Source of the DNA: Candidatus Omnitrophota bacterium
GTDB taxonomy: Bacteria; Omnitrophota; JAUWXU01
Assembly (NCBI GenBank): GCA_030616145.1
Contig: JAUWXU010000001.1
Location: 1 to 25,305 of the forward strand
Reading direction: 5' to 3'
Length of the DNA: 25,305 bases
Positions 15,727 through 22,491 of this stretch are shown piece after piece (the first letter of the stretch is position 1; every line of letters starts with the position of its first letter). Position numbers and translations under genes: made by a program. The notes below the pieces were generated by a model, which was not told the origin of the DNA, made no database searches, and saw only the letters and a list, made by a program, of their open reading frames with translations.

Positions 15727-15949
15727 TCAGATTTCATACCAGCTTAAAAATATCTTGCGTCTTATGGAGGTTAAAAAGAACAGATATCTGAAAGCAGCAC
15801 CGGGCAGCATTCTTTTTCTTCTTATTATATGGATTATGAATAAGTGCAATCTGCGATGTAAAATGTGTGACCAATGGTATTGTATATTGTCCTTCGACCC
15901 TTCGACAGGCTCAGGACAGGCAAGCTCAGGATGGTTCGAAGGATGGTGA
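15719..15949 (+). pseudogene. Radical SAM protein, N-terminal fragment cut off by a repeat
   Basis: From ATG 15719 the frame encodes MNNQISYQLKNILRLM, then a hydrophobic SILFLLIIWIM, then CNLRCKMC with the radical SAM cysteines C43, C47 and C50 in CxxxCxxC spacing. About seven residues later the frame runs into a palindromic repeat (from 15891) and ends at 15947-15949 with a meaningless tail (SFDPSTGSGQ...). The remaining roughly 250 or more residues of the TIM barrel are absent; a different gene follows. AAGGAG at 15699-15704 lies 14 nt before the ATG. Such radical SAM genes are often paired with glycosyltransferases, so loss may have altered a surface-glycan pathway. Confidence 0.8.
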
Positions 15950-15963
15950 GCTTGTCGAACCAT
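15891..15963. repeat. Palindromic dispersed repeat of the ACPEPVEG type
   Basis: Nested inverted pairs: CCTTCGA (15891-15897) with TCGAAGG (15936-15942), AGCTCA (15923-15928) with TGAGCT (15947-15952), and ATGGTTCGA (15931-15939) with TCGAACCAT (15955-15963). The minus strand translates to MVRQAHHP...PELACPEPVEG, a phrase I recognise from many unrelated genomes as a repeat artefact rather than a protein. It sits exactly where the radical SAM gene breaks off. Confidence 0.88.
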
Positions 15964-15988
15964 TTGTAATTTGTAATTTTTGTATTTG

Positions 15989-16285
15989 ATGCCAGCTAAA
16001 CTTATTGATAGACTTTGCGGTGATTATACACCGTTTGAAAGGAAGGTCTTTAAGGCAGTTTGCCGAATACCTCCCGGAAAGACAGTTACTTATCAACAGA
16101 TAGCCAAAAAGATAGGTCGCCCGCGGGCAGTGCGGGCCGTTGGCGCAGCACTGGGAAAGAATCCTTTTCCCCTGATAATCCCCTGTCACCGGGTAATCAG
16201 AACTGATGGCAATATCGGCGGGTACCGCTGGGGAAAAAAGACTAAGAGGAGACTTTTAGAGGAGGAGCAGAAAATAGTTCATTAA
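15989..16285 (+). CDS. Short methylated-DNA-protein cysteine methyltransferase (MGMT)
   Basis: A 98-residue protein holding only the C-terminal domain of the Ogt/Ada family. PPGKTVTYQQIAKKIGRPRAVRAVG is split across the helix-turn-helix, and the active-site motif is IPCHRVI with Cys66. The cysteine is present, so it is a possible suicide alkyl acceptor for O6-alkylguanine, unlike ATL proteins, which have tryptophan there. The usual N-terminal domain is missing. I start at ATG 15989; TTG 15980 is in frame. No Shine-Dalgarno is seen, and the upstream bases are the A/T phrase ATTTGTAATTTGTAATTTTT next to the repeat. It may be a naturally short form or may have lost its 5' half when the repeat arrived. 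Confidence 0.87.
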   Translation: MPAKLIDRLCGDYTPFERKVFKAVCRIPPGKTVTYQQIAKKIGRPRAVRAVGAALGKNPFPLIIPCHRVIRTDGNIGGYRWGKKTKRRLLEEEQKIVH

Positions 16286-16306
16286 CAGTAGTTTTTATAG
16301 TATAAT
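16278..16306 (+). promoter_or_regulatory. Candidate prfB promoter
   Basis: A perfect TATAAT at 16301-16306 with a weak TTCATT at the -35 place, 17 bp upstream. It would give a leader of about 48 nt before prfB, ending in a strong GGAGG (16350-16354) spaced 6 nt from the ATG. Confidence 0.35.
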
Positions 16307-16360
16307 AAAACAACAGTCTTTCATAAAATTCATTCTAATCATTTTTACCGGAGGTAATAA

Positions 16361-17462
16361 ATGCTCAGCGAATTAAAGGATAAACTGAAATCAATCGAAG
16401 AACGTTTAGAAAAAATCAGAGGTTATCTTTGACCCGGCGGGGGCTAAAAAGAGGATAGAAGAAATCCAGCAATTGATGTCCAGGCCGGGCTTCTGGTCGG
16501 ACAGCGAACAGGCCAACAAGATAATATCTGAATTTAAGGAACTGAAATCCCGGCTTGAACCCTGGGATAAATATCAGAGTCAATACCAGGACATTTTAGA
16601 ATTATCTAAACTTGTTGAAGAAGATGATCAAAAGACCTTGGTTGAACTCCAGGAAGAGTTTTTAACGTTAAGCAATGCTTTAGATAAGTTAGAATTCGAA
16701 ATATTATTAAGCGGTGAAGATGATAAGTGCAGCGCAATTTTAAGCATCAATTCCGGTGCCGGTGGGACTGAGGCCTGTGATTGGGTTCAGATGCTGGCCC
16801 GGATGTATATAAGATGGGCTGAAGCTAAAGGATTTTCTACCCGGACCGTCGACTTTTTATCTGGCGAAGAAGCCGGCTTAAAGAACGTAACTATTATGAT
16901 TGCAGGCAGATTCGCCTATGGATGGCTCAAGACAGAGATAGGCGTGCATCGCTTGGTCCGCATTTCTCCCTTTGATTCCGCCCGGCGCCGCCACACCTCA
17001 TTTGCCTCGGTAGATGTCATTCCGGAAATAGAAGGAGAGATCCCCATTGTTATTAATCCCAGCGACCTGCGGATAGACACCTACCGCTCCAGCGGCGCAG
17101 GTGGTCAACATGTGAATGTCACTGATTCAGCAGTGAGGATTACACATCTACCTACGGGAATAGTGGCGCAGTGTCAAAACGAGAGGTCACAATTTAAAAA
17201 TAAGTCTACCGCTATGAAGGTATTGAAGGCGCGGCTCTACGAAAGGGAATTGAGAGAAAAAGAACAGGAAAGGGCCAAAAAGAATCAGAAAAAAATGGAA
17301 ATTGCCTGGAGCAGCCAAATCCGTTCTTACGTGCTTTATCCTTATTCTCTGGTCAAGGACCACCGTACAGCATTTGAGACAGGTAACACCCAGGCAGTAA
17401 TGGACGGAAATATTGACCAGTTTATGGAAGCATATTTGAGAAAGTTAAAAACAAAGAGGTAA
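16361..17462 (+). CDS. prfB: Peptide chain release factor 2, with programmed +1 frameshift
   Basis: RF2 ends translation at UGA and UAA. The gene is in two frames: 16361-16429 encodes 23 residues (MLSELKDKLKSIEE...RGYL) and is stopped by TGA at 16430-16432. A +1 slip at CTT-T resumes at GAC 16431 and runs to 17462. The joined protein is 366 residues, the normal length. It has the stop-recognition tripeptide SPF (residues 202-204; RISPFDSARRRHTSF) and the catalytic GGQ (247-249; RSSGAGGQHVN). Low RF2 favours the slip, so the gene controls its own level. secA starts 4 nt downstream, an arrangement known from other bacteria. The joined product has no other defect. Confidence 0.97.
16418..16433 (+). 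promoter_or_regulatory. prfB recoding site (+1 frameshift at CTT TGA C)
   Basis: AGAGGT TAT CTT TGA C: a Shine-Dalgarno-like AGAGG ending three bases before the slippery CTT, then the poor-context stop TGA C. This is the arrangement known from E. coli RF2, where the internal element is AGGGGG. The element here is weaker than that. Confidence 0.95.
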
Positions 17463-17466
17463 AAAG

Positions 17467-20265
17467 ATGGCGCAGCCTAAAAGGTCATTGAATCTGGCCT
17501 GGTTACGCAGGAAATTCGGATTGCCTGTTCCCAGGAATCCGTTGACTAGGTTTATTGGCACCCAAAACGAAAGGCTTTTGTTACGTTTCGGGCCATTAGT
17601 CGAGGCGATAAACTCCTGGGAGGAAAAAATCAGCCGGCTTTCAGATGATCAGCTTAAAAGAAAGACCGATGATTTTAAGGAACGGTTGCGGATGGGCCAG
17701 ACAATGGACGATATTCTGGTTGAGGCATTCAGCGTTGTCCGCGAGGCTGGCCGGCGCACTGTTGGCATGAGACATTTTGATGTCCAGCTGATTGGCGGGA
17801 TAGTTCTGCATCAGGGTCATATTGCCGAAATGGCCACTGGTGAAGGGAAGACGCTGGTGGCCACTCTGGCGGTCTATTTGAATGCCCTGAGCGGCAAAGG
17901 GGTTCATGTTGTTACAGTTAATGACTATCTGGCCAGAAGAGATCGGGCCTGGATGGGGCCGCTCTATGAATTTTTGGGTCTTTCCTGCGGAGTTATTCAA
18001 CATGATGTGAGTCCTGACCAGCGGCAAAAGGCCTATGGTTGTGATGTAACTTACGGCACGAACAATGAATTCGGTTTTGATTACCTGCGGGATAATATGG
18101 TCAGCAGGGCAGAGGACAGGGTGCAACGGCCGTTGCACTATGCCATCGTTGATGAGGTGGATAGCATATTAATTGATGAGGCACGGACACCCTTAATTAT
18201 TTCTGGGCCGTCTGAAGAGTCAACCGATAAGTATTATAAAGTAAATAAAATTATTCCCCGTCTTAAAAAGGGCAGCCGTGATGAGGCTACCAAGGAAGAA
18301 AGCGAAGATTTTATAATTAATGAAAAGGACCGCACGACTTATCTTACTGAACAGGGGGAGGTCCATGCGGCAAAGCTTCTGGGGCTGGACAATCTTCACG
18401 ATCTGGACACCATGGAATACAAACATCATGTAAATCAGGCCCTGCGCGCACACTATAATTTTAAGCGCGATGTACACTATATGATAAAGGATGGCCAGAT
18501 AATGATTGTAGATGAGTTTACCGGCAGGATAATGCCTGGAAGACGGTGGAGCGATGGCCTGCATCAGGGAATAGAGGCCAAGGAAAATGTGGAGATCAAA
18601 AGAGAGAATCAGACTTTAGCCACCGTCACCTTCCAGAACTATTTTCGGATGTATGAAAAACTTGCCGGTATGACCGGTACAGCTGTTACCGAGGCCATGG
18701 AGTTTAATCAGATCTATAAATTGGATGTGATAGTTATTCCTACCAACAGACCTTTGATCAGAACCAACTATCCCGATGTAATTTACAAGACAGAGAAAGA
18801 AAAGTTCAAGGCAGTGGTGGATGAAATAGAGGAATCTTATAAAAAACGACGGCCAGTTTTAGTGGGCACGATAACCATCGATAACTCAGAAAGACTGAGT
18901 CAGCTATTGAGGAACAGAAACATTCCCCATAATGTATTGAATGCCAAATATCATCAGAGAGAGGCCCAGATAGTAGCTCAGGCAGGACATTTAGGCGCGC
19001 TAACCATAGCTACCAATATGGCCGGGAGAGGGACAGATATTTTATTGGGAGGAAATGCTGAAACAATGGCCCGGGAGATTATTGATAAAAAATTGTCTTC
19101 TGGCGAGGTCCTCTCCGAAGGAGATAAACAAAAGATTATATCGCGATTGAGGGAACAGACCTCTAAAGAACATGATCAGGTCGTCAGGTTGGGCGGACTC
19201 CATATTATCGGTACAGAACGGCACGAGGCGAGAAGGATTGATAATCAGCTCAGAGGCAGGGCCGGTCGGCAGGGCGATCCTGGTTCTTCCCGATTTTATC
19301 TGTCTCTTCAGGATGACCTGATGAGGATATTTGGTTCGGATAGGATTGCTGGTCTTATGGATCGGCTGGGTATGGAGGAAGGCCAGGAAATAGAACACCC
19401 GTTTATTACCCGGGCTATTGGGACAGCCCAGAAACGGGTGGAGACAATGAACTTTGAGATTAGAAAACAGCTGTTGGAATTCGATAATGTTATGAATAGT
19501 CAAAGAGAGGTAATCTATAAAGAACGCCGGATGGTCCTGGAAGGTAGTGAGATCAAAGAACATATTTTGGGCATGATGGATGGTGTCCTGGATAGAGATC
19601 TGACAAACTATATCAACCCTGATATTAATCAACAAGACTGGGACTTAAGCGGCTTAAGGCAACAGCTGAAATTAAGATTTCCAATAAGGATAGAGGATTC
19701 AGAATTAGGGAACCTTTCTTATGACCAGATAAAAGAGAATTTATTTAATAGGATTATTGATGCCTATAATCAAAAAGAAAATACTATTTCAGCAAAAGTC
19801 CTCAGACATCTGGAAAGAGTTGTTTTATTGCAGATTGTGGATTCGAAATGGAAAGACCACCTTTATTCCCTGGATATCCTCAGAGGAGGAATAGGCCTCC
19901 GGGCATATGGCCAGCGGGATCCCCTGGTTGAGTATCGGCATGAGGCCTATCAAATGTTTTCTACTATGATTGAGAGCATAAAATCCGATATTATTGAATT
20001 TATCTTTAAGGTCCAGGCCGTCTCTGGAGAAAAAAGGGTTAGTGTTTTTGACCGATCTGAGCAGAAATTGGTTCACCCCGAGGCCCGCCAGATGAAAAGT
20101 CTTCCTTCAGAATCTTCGCCGGCAGAAGAGAAAACACCTTTGCCATTTTCTTCCCCAGCCGCTGATAAAAGTGCTCCTTATCAGAGGAAGGGACGCAAGG
20201 TCGGCAGGAATGAGCCCTGTCCCTGCGGCAGCGGGAAAAAATATAAACATTGCTGCGGGAGATAG
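17467..20265 (+). CDS. secA: Protein translocase ATPase SecA
   Basis: A 932-residue motor that drives unfolded preproteins through SecYEG. Nucleotide-binding domain 1 has AEMATGEGKTLVA (Walker A, about residues 121-133) and VDEVDSILIDEARTPLIISG (Walker B). The preprotein-binding region, domain 2 (IATNMAGRGTDILLGGN, ERHEARRIDNQLRGRAGRQG) and the helical scaffold (VETMNFEIRKQLLEFDNVMN) follow. The C-terminus has the SEC-C zinc motif CPCGSGKKYKHCC, which binds SecB or ribosomes. A proline/serine-rich linker precedes it. The gene follows prfB by 4 nt with AGAGG ahead of the ATG. Length and motifs are complete. Confidence 0.98.
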   Translation: MAQPKRSLNLAWLRRKFGLPVPRNPLTRFIGTQNERLLLRFGPLVEAINSWEEKISRLSDDQLKRKTDDFKERLRMGQTMDDILVEAFSVVREAGRRTVGMRHFDVQLIGGIVLHQGHIAEMATGEGKTLVATLAVYLNALSGKGVHVVTVNDYLARRDRAWMGPLYEFLGLSCGVIQHDVSPDQRQKAYGCDVTYGTNNEFGFDYLRDNMVSRAEDRVQRPLHYAIVDEVDSILIDEARTPLIISGPSEESTDKYYKVNKIIPRLKKGSRDEATKEESEDFIINEKDRTTYLTEQGEVHAAKLLGLDNLHDLDTMEYKHHVNQALRAHYNFKRDVHYMIKDGQIMIVDEFTGRIMPGRRWSDGLHQGIEAKENVEIKRENQTLATVTFQNYFRMYEKLAGMTGTAVTEAMEFNQIYKLDVIVIPTNRPLIRTNYPDVIYKTEKEKFKAVVDEIEESYKKRRPVLVGTITIDNSERLSQLLRNRNIPHNVLNAKYHQREAQIVAQAGHLGALTIATNMAGRGTDILLGGNAETMAREIIDKKLSSGEVLSEGDKQKIISRLREQTSKEHDQVVRLGGLHIIGTERHEARRIDNQLRGRAGRQGDPGSSRFYLSLQDDLMRIFGSDRIAGLMDRLGMEEGQEIEHPFITRAIGTAQKRVETMNFEIRKQLLEFDNVMNSQREVIYKERRMVLEGSEIKEHILGMMDGVLDRDLTNYINPDINQQDWDLSGLRQQLKLRFPIRIEDSELGNLSYDQIKENLFNRIIDAYNQKENTISAKVLRHLERVVLLQIVDSKWKDHLYSLDILRGGIGLRAYGQRDPLVEYRHEAYQMFSTMIESIKSDIIEFIFKVQAVSGEKRVSVFDRSEQKLVHPEARQMKSLPSESSPAEEKTPLPFSSPAADKSAPYQRKGRKVGRNEPCPCGSGKKYKHCCGR

Positions 20266-20299
20266 CGGATAGACAATAATATTGCCTATTCGCCCGCTA
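20263..20299. repeat. Interrupted palindrome at the secA stop
   Basis: TAGCGG (20263-20268) pairs with CCGCTA (20294-20299), ATAG (20269-20272) with CTAT (20286-20289), and CAATA with TATTG around 20274-20284. No T-run follows. It begins on the secA stop codon. The sequence next to it (20296-20307) recurs in inverted form at 9157-9168, so it belongs with the dispersed repeats. Confidence 0.65.
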
Positions 20300-20326
20300 A
20301 CCAATTAATCAACGTAGTCGACTTTT

Positions 20327-20800
20327 ATGAAGGCAGTAATCCAAAGAGTAAGCAAGGCAGAGGTAAAAATAGATGGCCGTGTTATTTCCGAAATAGGCAA
20401 GGGCTTAGTTATCTTTCTGGGCATAGAAAAGACAGATGGTTTAAAGGATGTTGAATTTTTGGCTGAGAAGATAACAAAACTCAGGTGTTTTGAGGACCAG
20501 CGAGGCAAGATGAACATTTCCCTTGGTGAGGTGAACGGAGAACTACTGGTGGTTCCAGAAGTTACCCTTTGTACCAACCTCATCAGCGGACGGCGGCCCG
20601 GTTTTGAGAATGCGGCTCAGCCAGAGCTTGCTGAAAGTCTTTATCGGGATTTTATAAATCTATTGTCCAAGCGGAACTTTAGAATTAAACAAGGCAGGTT
20701 CAAGGCCCATCTGATTGTTACGATATTCAATGATGGACCGGTGACGTTCGTTTTGGATAGCCATTCTATAAAGGCAGAGTCAGAGAGAGAGGGAAGATAA
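20327..20800 (+). CDS. dtd: D-aminoacyl-tRNA deacylase with an altered SQFT motif
   Basis: A 157-residue protein of the DTD family, which removes D-amino acids and glycine from mischarged tRNAs. MKAVIQRVSKAEVKIDG, IGKGLVIFLGI and LISGRRPGFENAAQPELAESLY are clear family blocks, and the Gly-Pro of NDGPVT (G137, P138) that gives chiral selection is kept. However, the other active-site motif, SQFT at residues 77-80, is PEVT, with only the threonine kept. The later TGxFGAxM block reads KQGRFKAHL. The start ATG 20327 follows a 61-nt spacer with no clear Shine-Dalgarno. It may be a divergent but active enzyme or one with shifted specificity. Confidence 0.9.
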   Translation: MKAVIQRVSKAEVKIDGRVISEIGKGLVIFLGIEKTDGLKDVEFLAEKITKLRCFEDQRGKMNISLGEVNGELLVVPEVTLCTNLISGRRPGFENAAQPELAESLYRDFINLLSKRNFRIKQGRFKAHLIVTIFNDGPVTFVLDSHSIKAESEREGR

Positions 20801-20827
20801 AGTTTGATACTTTTATAGGAGGAAGTT

Positions 20828-21682
20828 ATGAATACATTAAAGACGGGAATCCTGTTGACTTTTCTAACATTGCTTTTAGTTTTTATTGGAAGATTAATCG
20901 GCGGTCCTGTGGGAATGGTAACAGCTTTTATAATCGCCTTAATAATAAATGGCGTAAGTTACTGGTTTTCTGACAGGATAGTTCTGGCAATGTATCATGC
21001 CAAAGAGGCCTTGCCTGATGAGGCCCCGCAATTATATCAGATAGTTGGCGACCTGGCTCAGAAGGCAAATCTACCCTTGCCCAGAATCTATATTATTCCC
21101 AGCCAGACCCCTAACGCCTTTGCTACCGGCAGAGATCCCCAGCATGCAGCAGTAGCAGTGACTAAAGGCATCTTAAATATTTTAGACCGCGATGAGCTGG
21201 AAGGTGTCTTGGCCCATGAGTTGTCCCATGTCAGAAATCGGGATATCCTGATCGGTTCAATGGTTGCTACCATTGCCGGTGCCGTGTTTATGTTGTCAAA
21301 TATAGCCAGATTTGCTGCCTTGTTTGGCGGCTACAGGGGCAGCCGGAATAGAGGGGGCGGAATTGTTGGATTGTTGGTAATGACAATAGTGGCGCCGATT
21401 GCTGCAATGTTAATCCAGATGGCCATATCCCGCTCCCGGGAATATCAGGCTGATAGTTCAGGGGGAAGACTCTCTGGACAACCTCTGGCATTGGCCAGTG
21501 CTTTAAAAAAATTACATTCAATGAACAAGAAAATACCGATCAAGGCCAATCCATCCACCGCCCATATGTTTATTGTCAGTCCTTTGGCTGGCGGCGGCCT
21601 GGCAAACCTGTTCAGTACCCATCCGAGGGTAGAAAATCGGATAGAGGCGTTAAAAAGGCTTGATGCTGATTTACAGAGATGA
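20828..21682 (+). CDS. htpX: HtpX-family membrane zinc metalloprotease (M48)
   Basis: A 284-residue inner-membrane protease that helps clear misfolded membrane proteins. Two N-terminal helices (about residues 6-46) precede the catalytic domain. The zinc motif is HELSH (130-134), followed by HVRNRDIL, another hydrophobic pair, and the third-ligand region SREYQADSSGGRLS. The conserved end STHPRVENRIEAL is complete. AGGAGG at 20817-20822, 5 nt ahead of the ATG, is the best ribosome-binding site in this stretch. The stop overlaps the ATG of a small ORF by ATGA, suggesting coupled translation. Confidence 0.95.
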   Translation: MNTLKTGILLTFLTLLLVFIGRLIGGPVGMVTAFIIALIINGVSYWFSDRIVLAMYHAKEALPDEAPQLYQIVGDLAQKANLPLPRIYIIPSQTPNAFATGRDPQHAAVAVTKGILNILDRDELEGVLAHELSHVRNRDILIGSMVATIAGAVFMLSNIARFAALFGGYRGSRNRGGGIVGLLVMTIVAPIAAMLIQMAISRSREYQADSSGGRLSGQPLALASALKKLHSMNKKIPIKANPSTAHMFIVSPLAGGGLANLFSTHPRVENRIEALKRLDADLQR

Positions 21683-21837
21683 AAGTTAATATCAGATATA
21701 TAAAAGACAAAGACCTGTTTGAGCTGCAGTTTGTTGAACCCCACCTGCGCTCGCACATTTTATTGAATAGACAGCAGTTGAATCAATTCAGGGCGTCTTT
21801 AGAAAAGGCCCTTATTGAAAGTAAAAAAAACAGATGA
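21679..21837 (+). CDS. Small hypothetical protein, 52 residues
   Basis: ATG 21679 overlaps the htpX stop (ATGA), and its own TGA 21835-21837 overlaps the ATG of the EndoIII-like gene in the same way. The product begins MKVNIRYIKDKDLFELQFVE and ends LEKALIESKKNR; it is hydrophilic with no signal or membrane segment and reads like a small alpha/beta protein. I do not recognise a family. Overlap at both ends and the absence of any other gene in this 150-nt slot make it likely to be a translated gene rather than a spacer. The function is unknown. Confidence 0.7.
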   Translation: MKVNIRYIKDKDLFELQFVEPHLRSHILLNRQQLNQFRASLEKALIESKKNR

Positions 21838-22484
21838 TGGATGCAAAAAAGATGCTACGGGCCTTTTATGATAGATTATTTGAATTTTTCGGTCCGCAGA
21901 AATGGTGGCCGGCCCGCTCGCGATTTGAGATTATCCTTGGGGCTATCTTGACCCAGAATACCAGCTGGAAAAATGTGGAAAAGGCGATTAAGAATTTACG
22001 TTCCGCAGGGGTATTAGACTATCGAGGATTAAAAGAGCTTAGTCAGCGCCGGCTCGCCTCGTTGATTAAGCCGGCGGGTTACTACAACATTAAAGCAGAG
22101 CGGTTAAAAAACTTCATTAATTTTTTAAGTTTGGAGTATCAGGGAAATCTAACTAAGATGTTGAAAGAAAAGACGTTGGTATTGCGGCAAAGCTTGCTCA
22201 AGGTGAAGGGAATAGGTAAAGAAACAGCTGATTCAATAATATTGTATGCCGCCGGGAAGCCGGTTATGGTAATAGATGCCTACACCAAAAGAATATTTTC
22301 GAGACACAGATTGATTTCCCCAGATTCCTCCTACGATCATGTCCAGGAACTGTTTATGGACAACCTGCCCAAGAGCCCTATTTTCTACAACGAATTTCAC
22401 GCCCTGATTGTCAGACTGGGTAAAGAGTATTGTGTCAAAAAGCCCAGATGCGATGCTTGCCCAATAGCAGCCTTAAAGTATTGA
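21834..22484 (+). CDS. Endonuclease III-like HhH-GPD DNA glycosylase
   Basis: A 216-residue base-excision-repair protein. FGPQKWWPARSRFEIILGAI and LTQNTSWKNVEKAI are typical of an Nth-related subfamily. The helix-hairpin-helix is VKGIGKETADSI and the catalytic Asp148 is in VIDAYTKRI. The lysine used by Nth for its lyase step is replaced by Glu130 (18 residues before the Asp, the same spacing as K120/D138 in E. coli), which suggests a single-function glycosylase. The C-terminal iron-sulfur cluster motif is incomplete: C200-x5-C206-x2-C209 and then the protein ends without a fourth cysteine. The start overlaps the small ORF; ATG 21837 is equally possible. The target base is unknown. Confidence 0.88.
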   Translation: MMDAKKMLRAFYDRLFEFFGPQKWWPARSRFEIILGAILTQNTSWKNVEKAIKNLRSAGVLDYRGLKELSQRRLASLIKPAGYYNIKAERLKNFINFLSLEYQGNLTKMLKEKTLVLRQSLLKVKGIGKETADSIILYAAGKPVMVIDAYTKRIFSRHRLISPDSSYDHVQELFMDNLPKSPIFYNEFHALIVRLGKEYCVKKPRCDACPIAALKY

Positions 22485-22491
22485 TTCAGTT

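Noticed and set aside
15727..15963. 78-codon minus-strand frame
   Set aside because: It translates the palindromic ACPEPVEG-type repeat and the antisense of the radical SAM fragment, so it is not a protein gene.
16361..16432. prfB as a pseudogene with an early stop
   Set aside because: The stop is the known RF2 recoding site, and the joined product is full length with SPF and GGQ motifs.
17641..18138. 165-codon minus-strand frame
   Set aside because: Antisense shadow of the secA ATPase domain.
19042..19635. 197-codon minus-strand frame
   Set aside because: It lies wholly inside secA, antisense, with no family motif; secA is complete.
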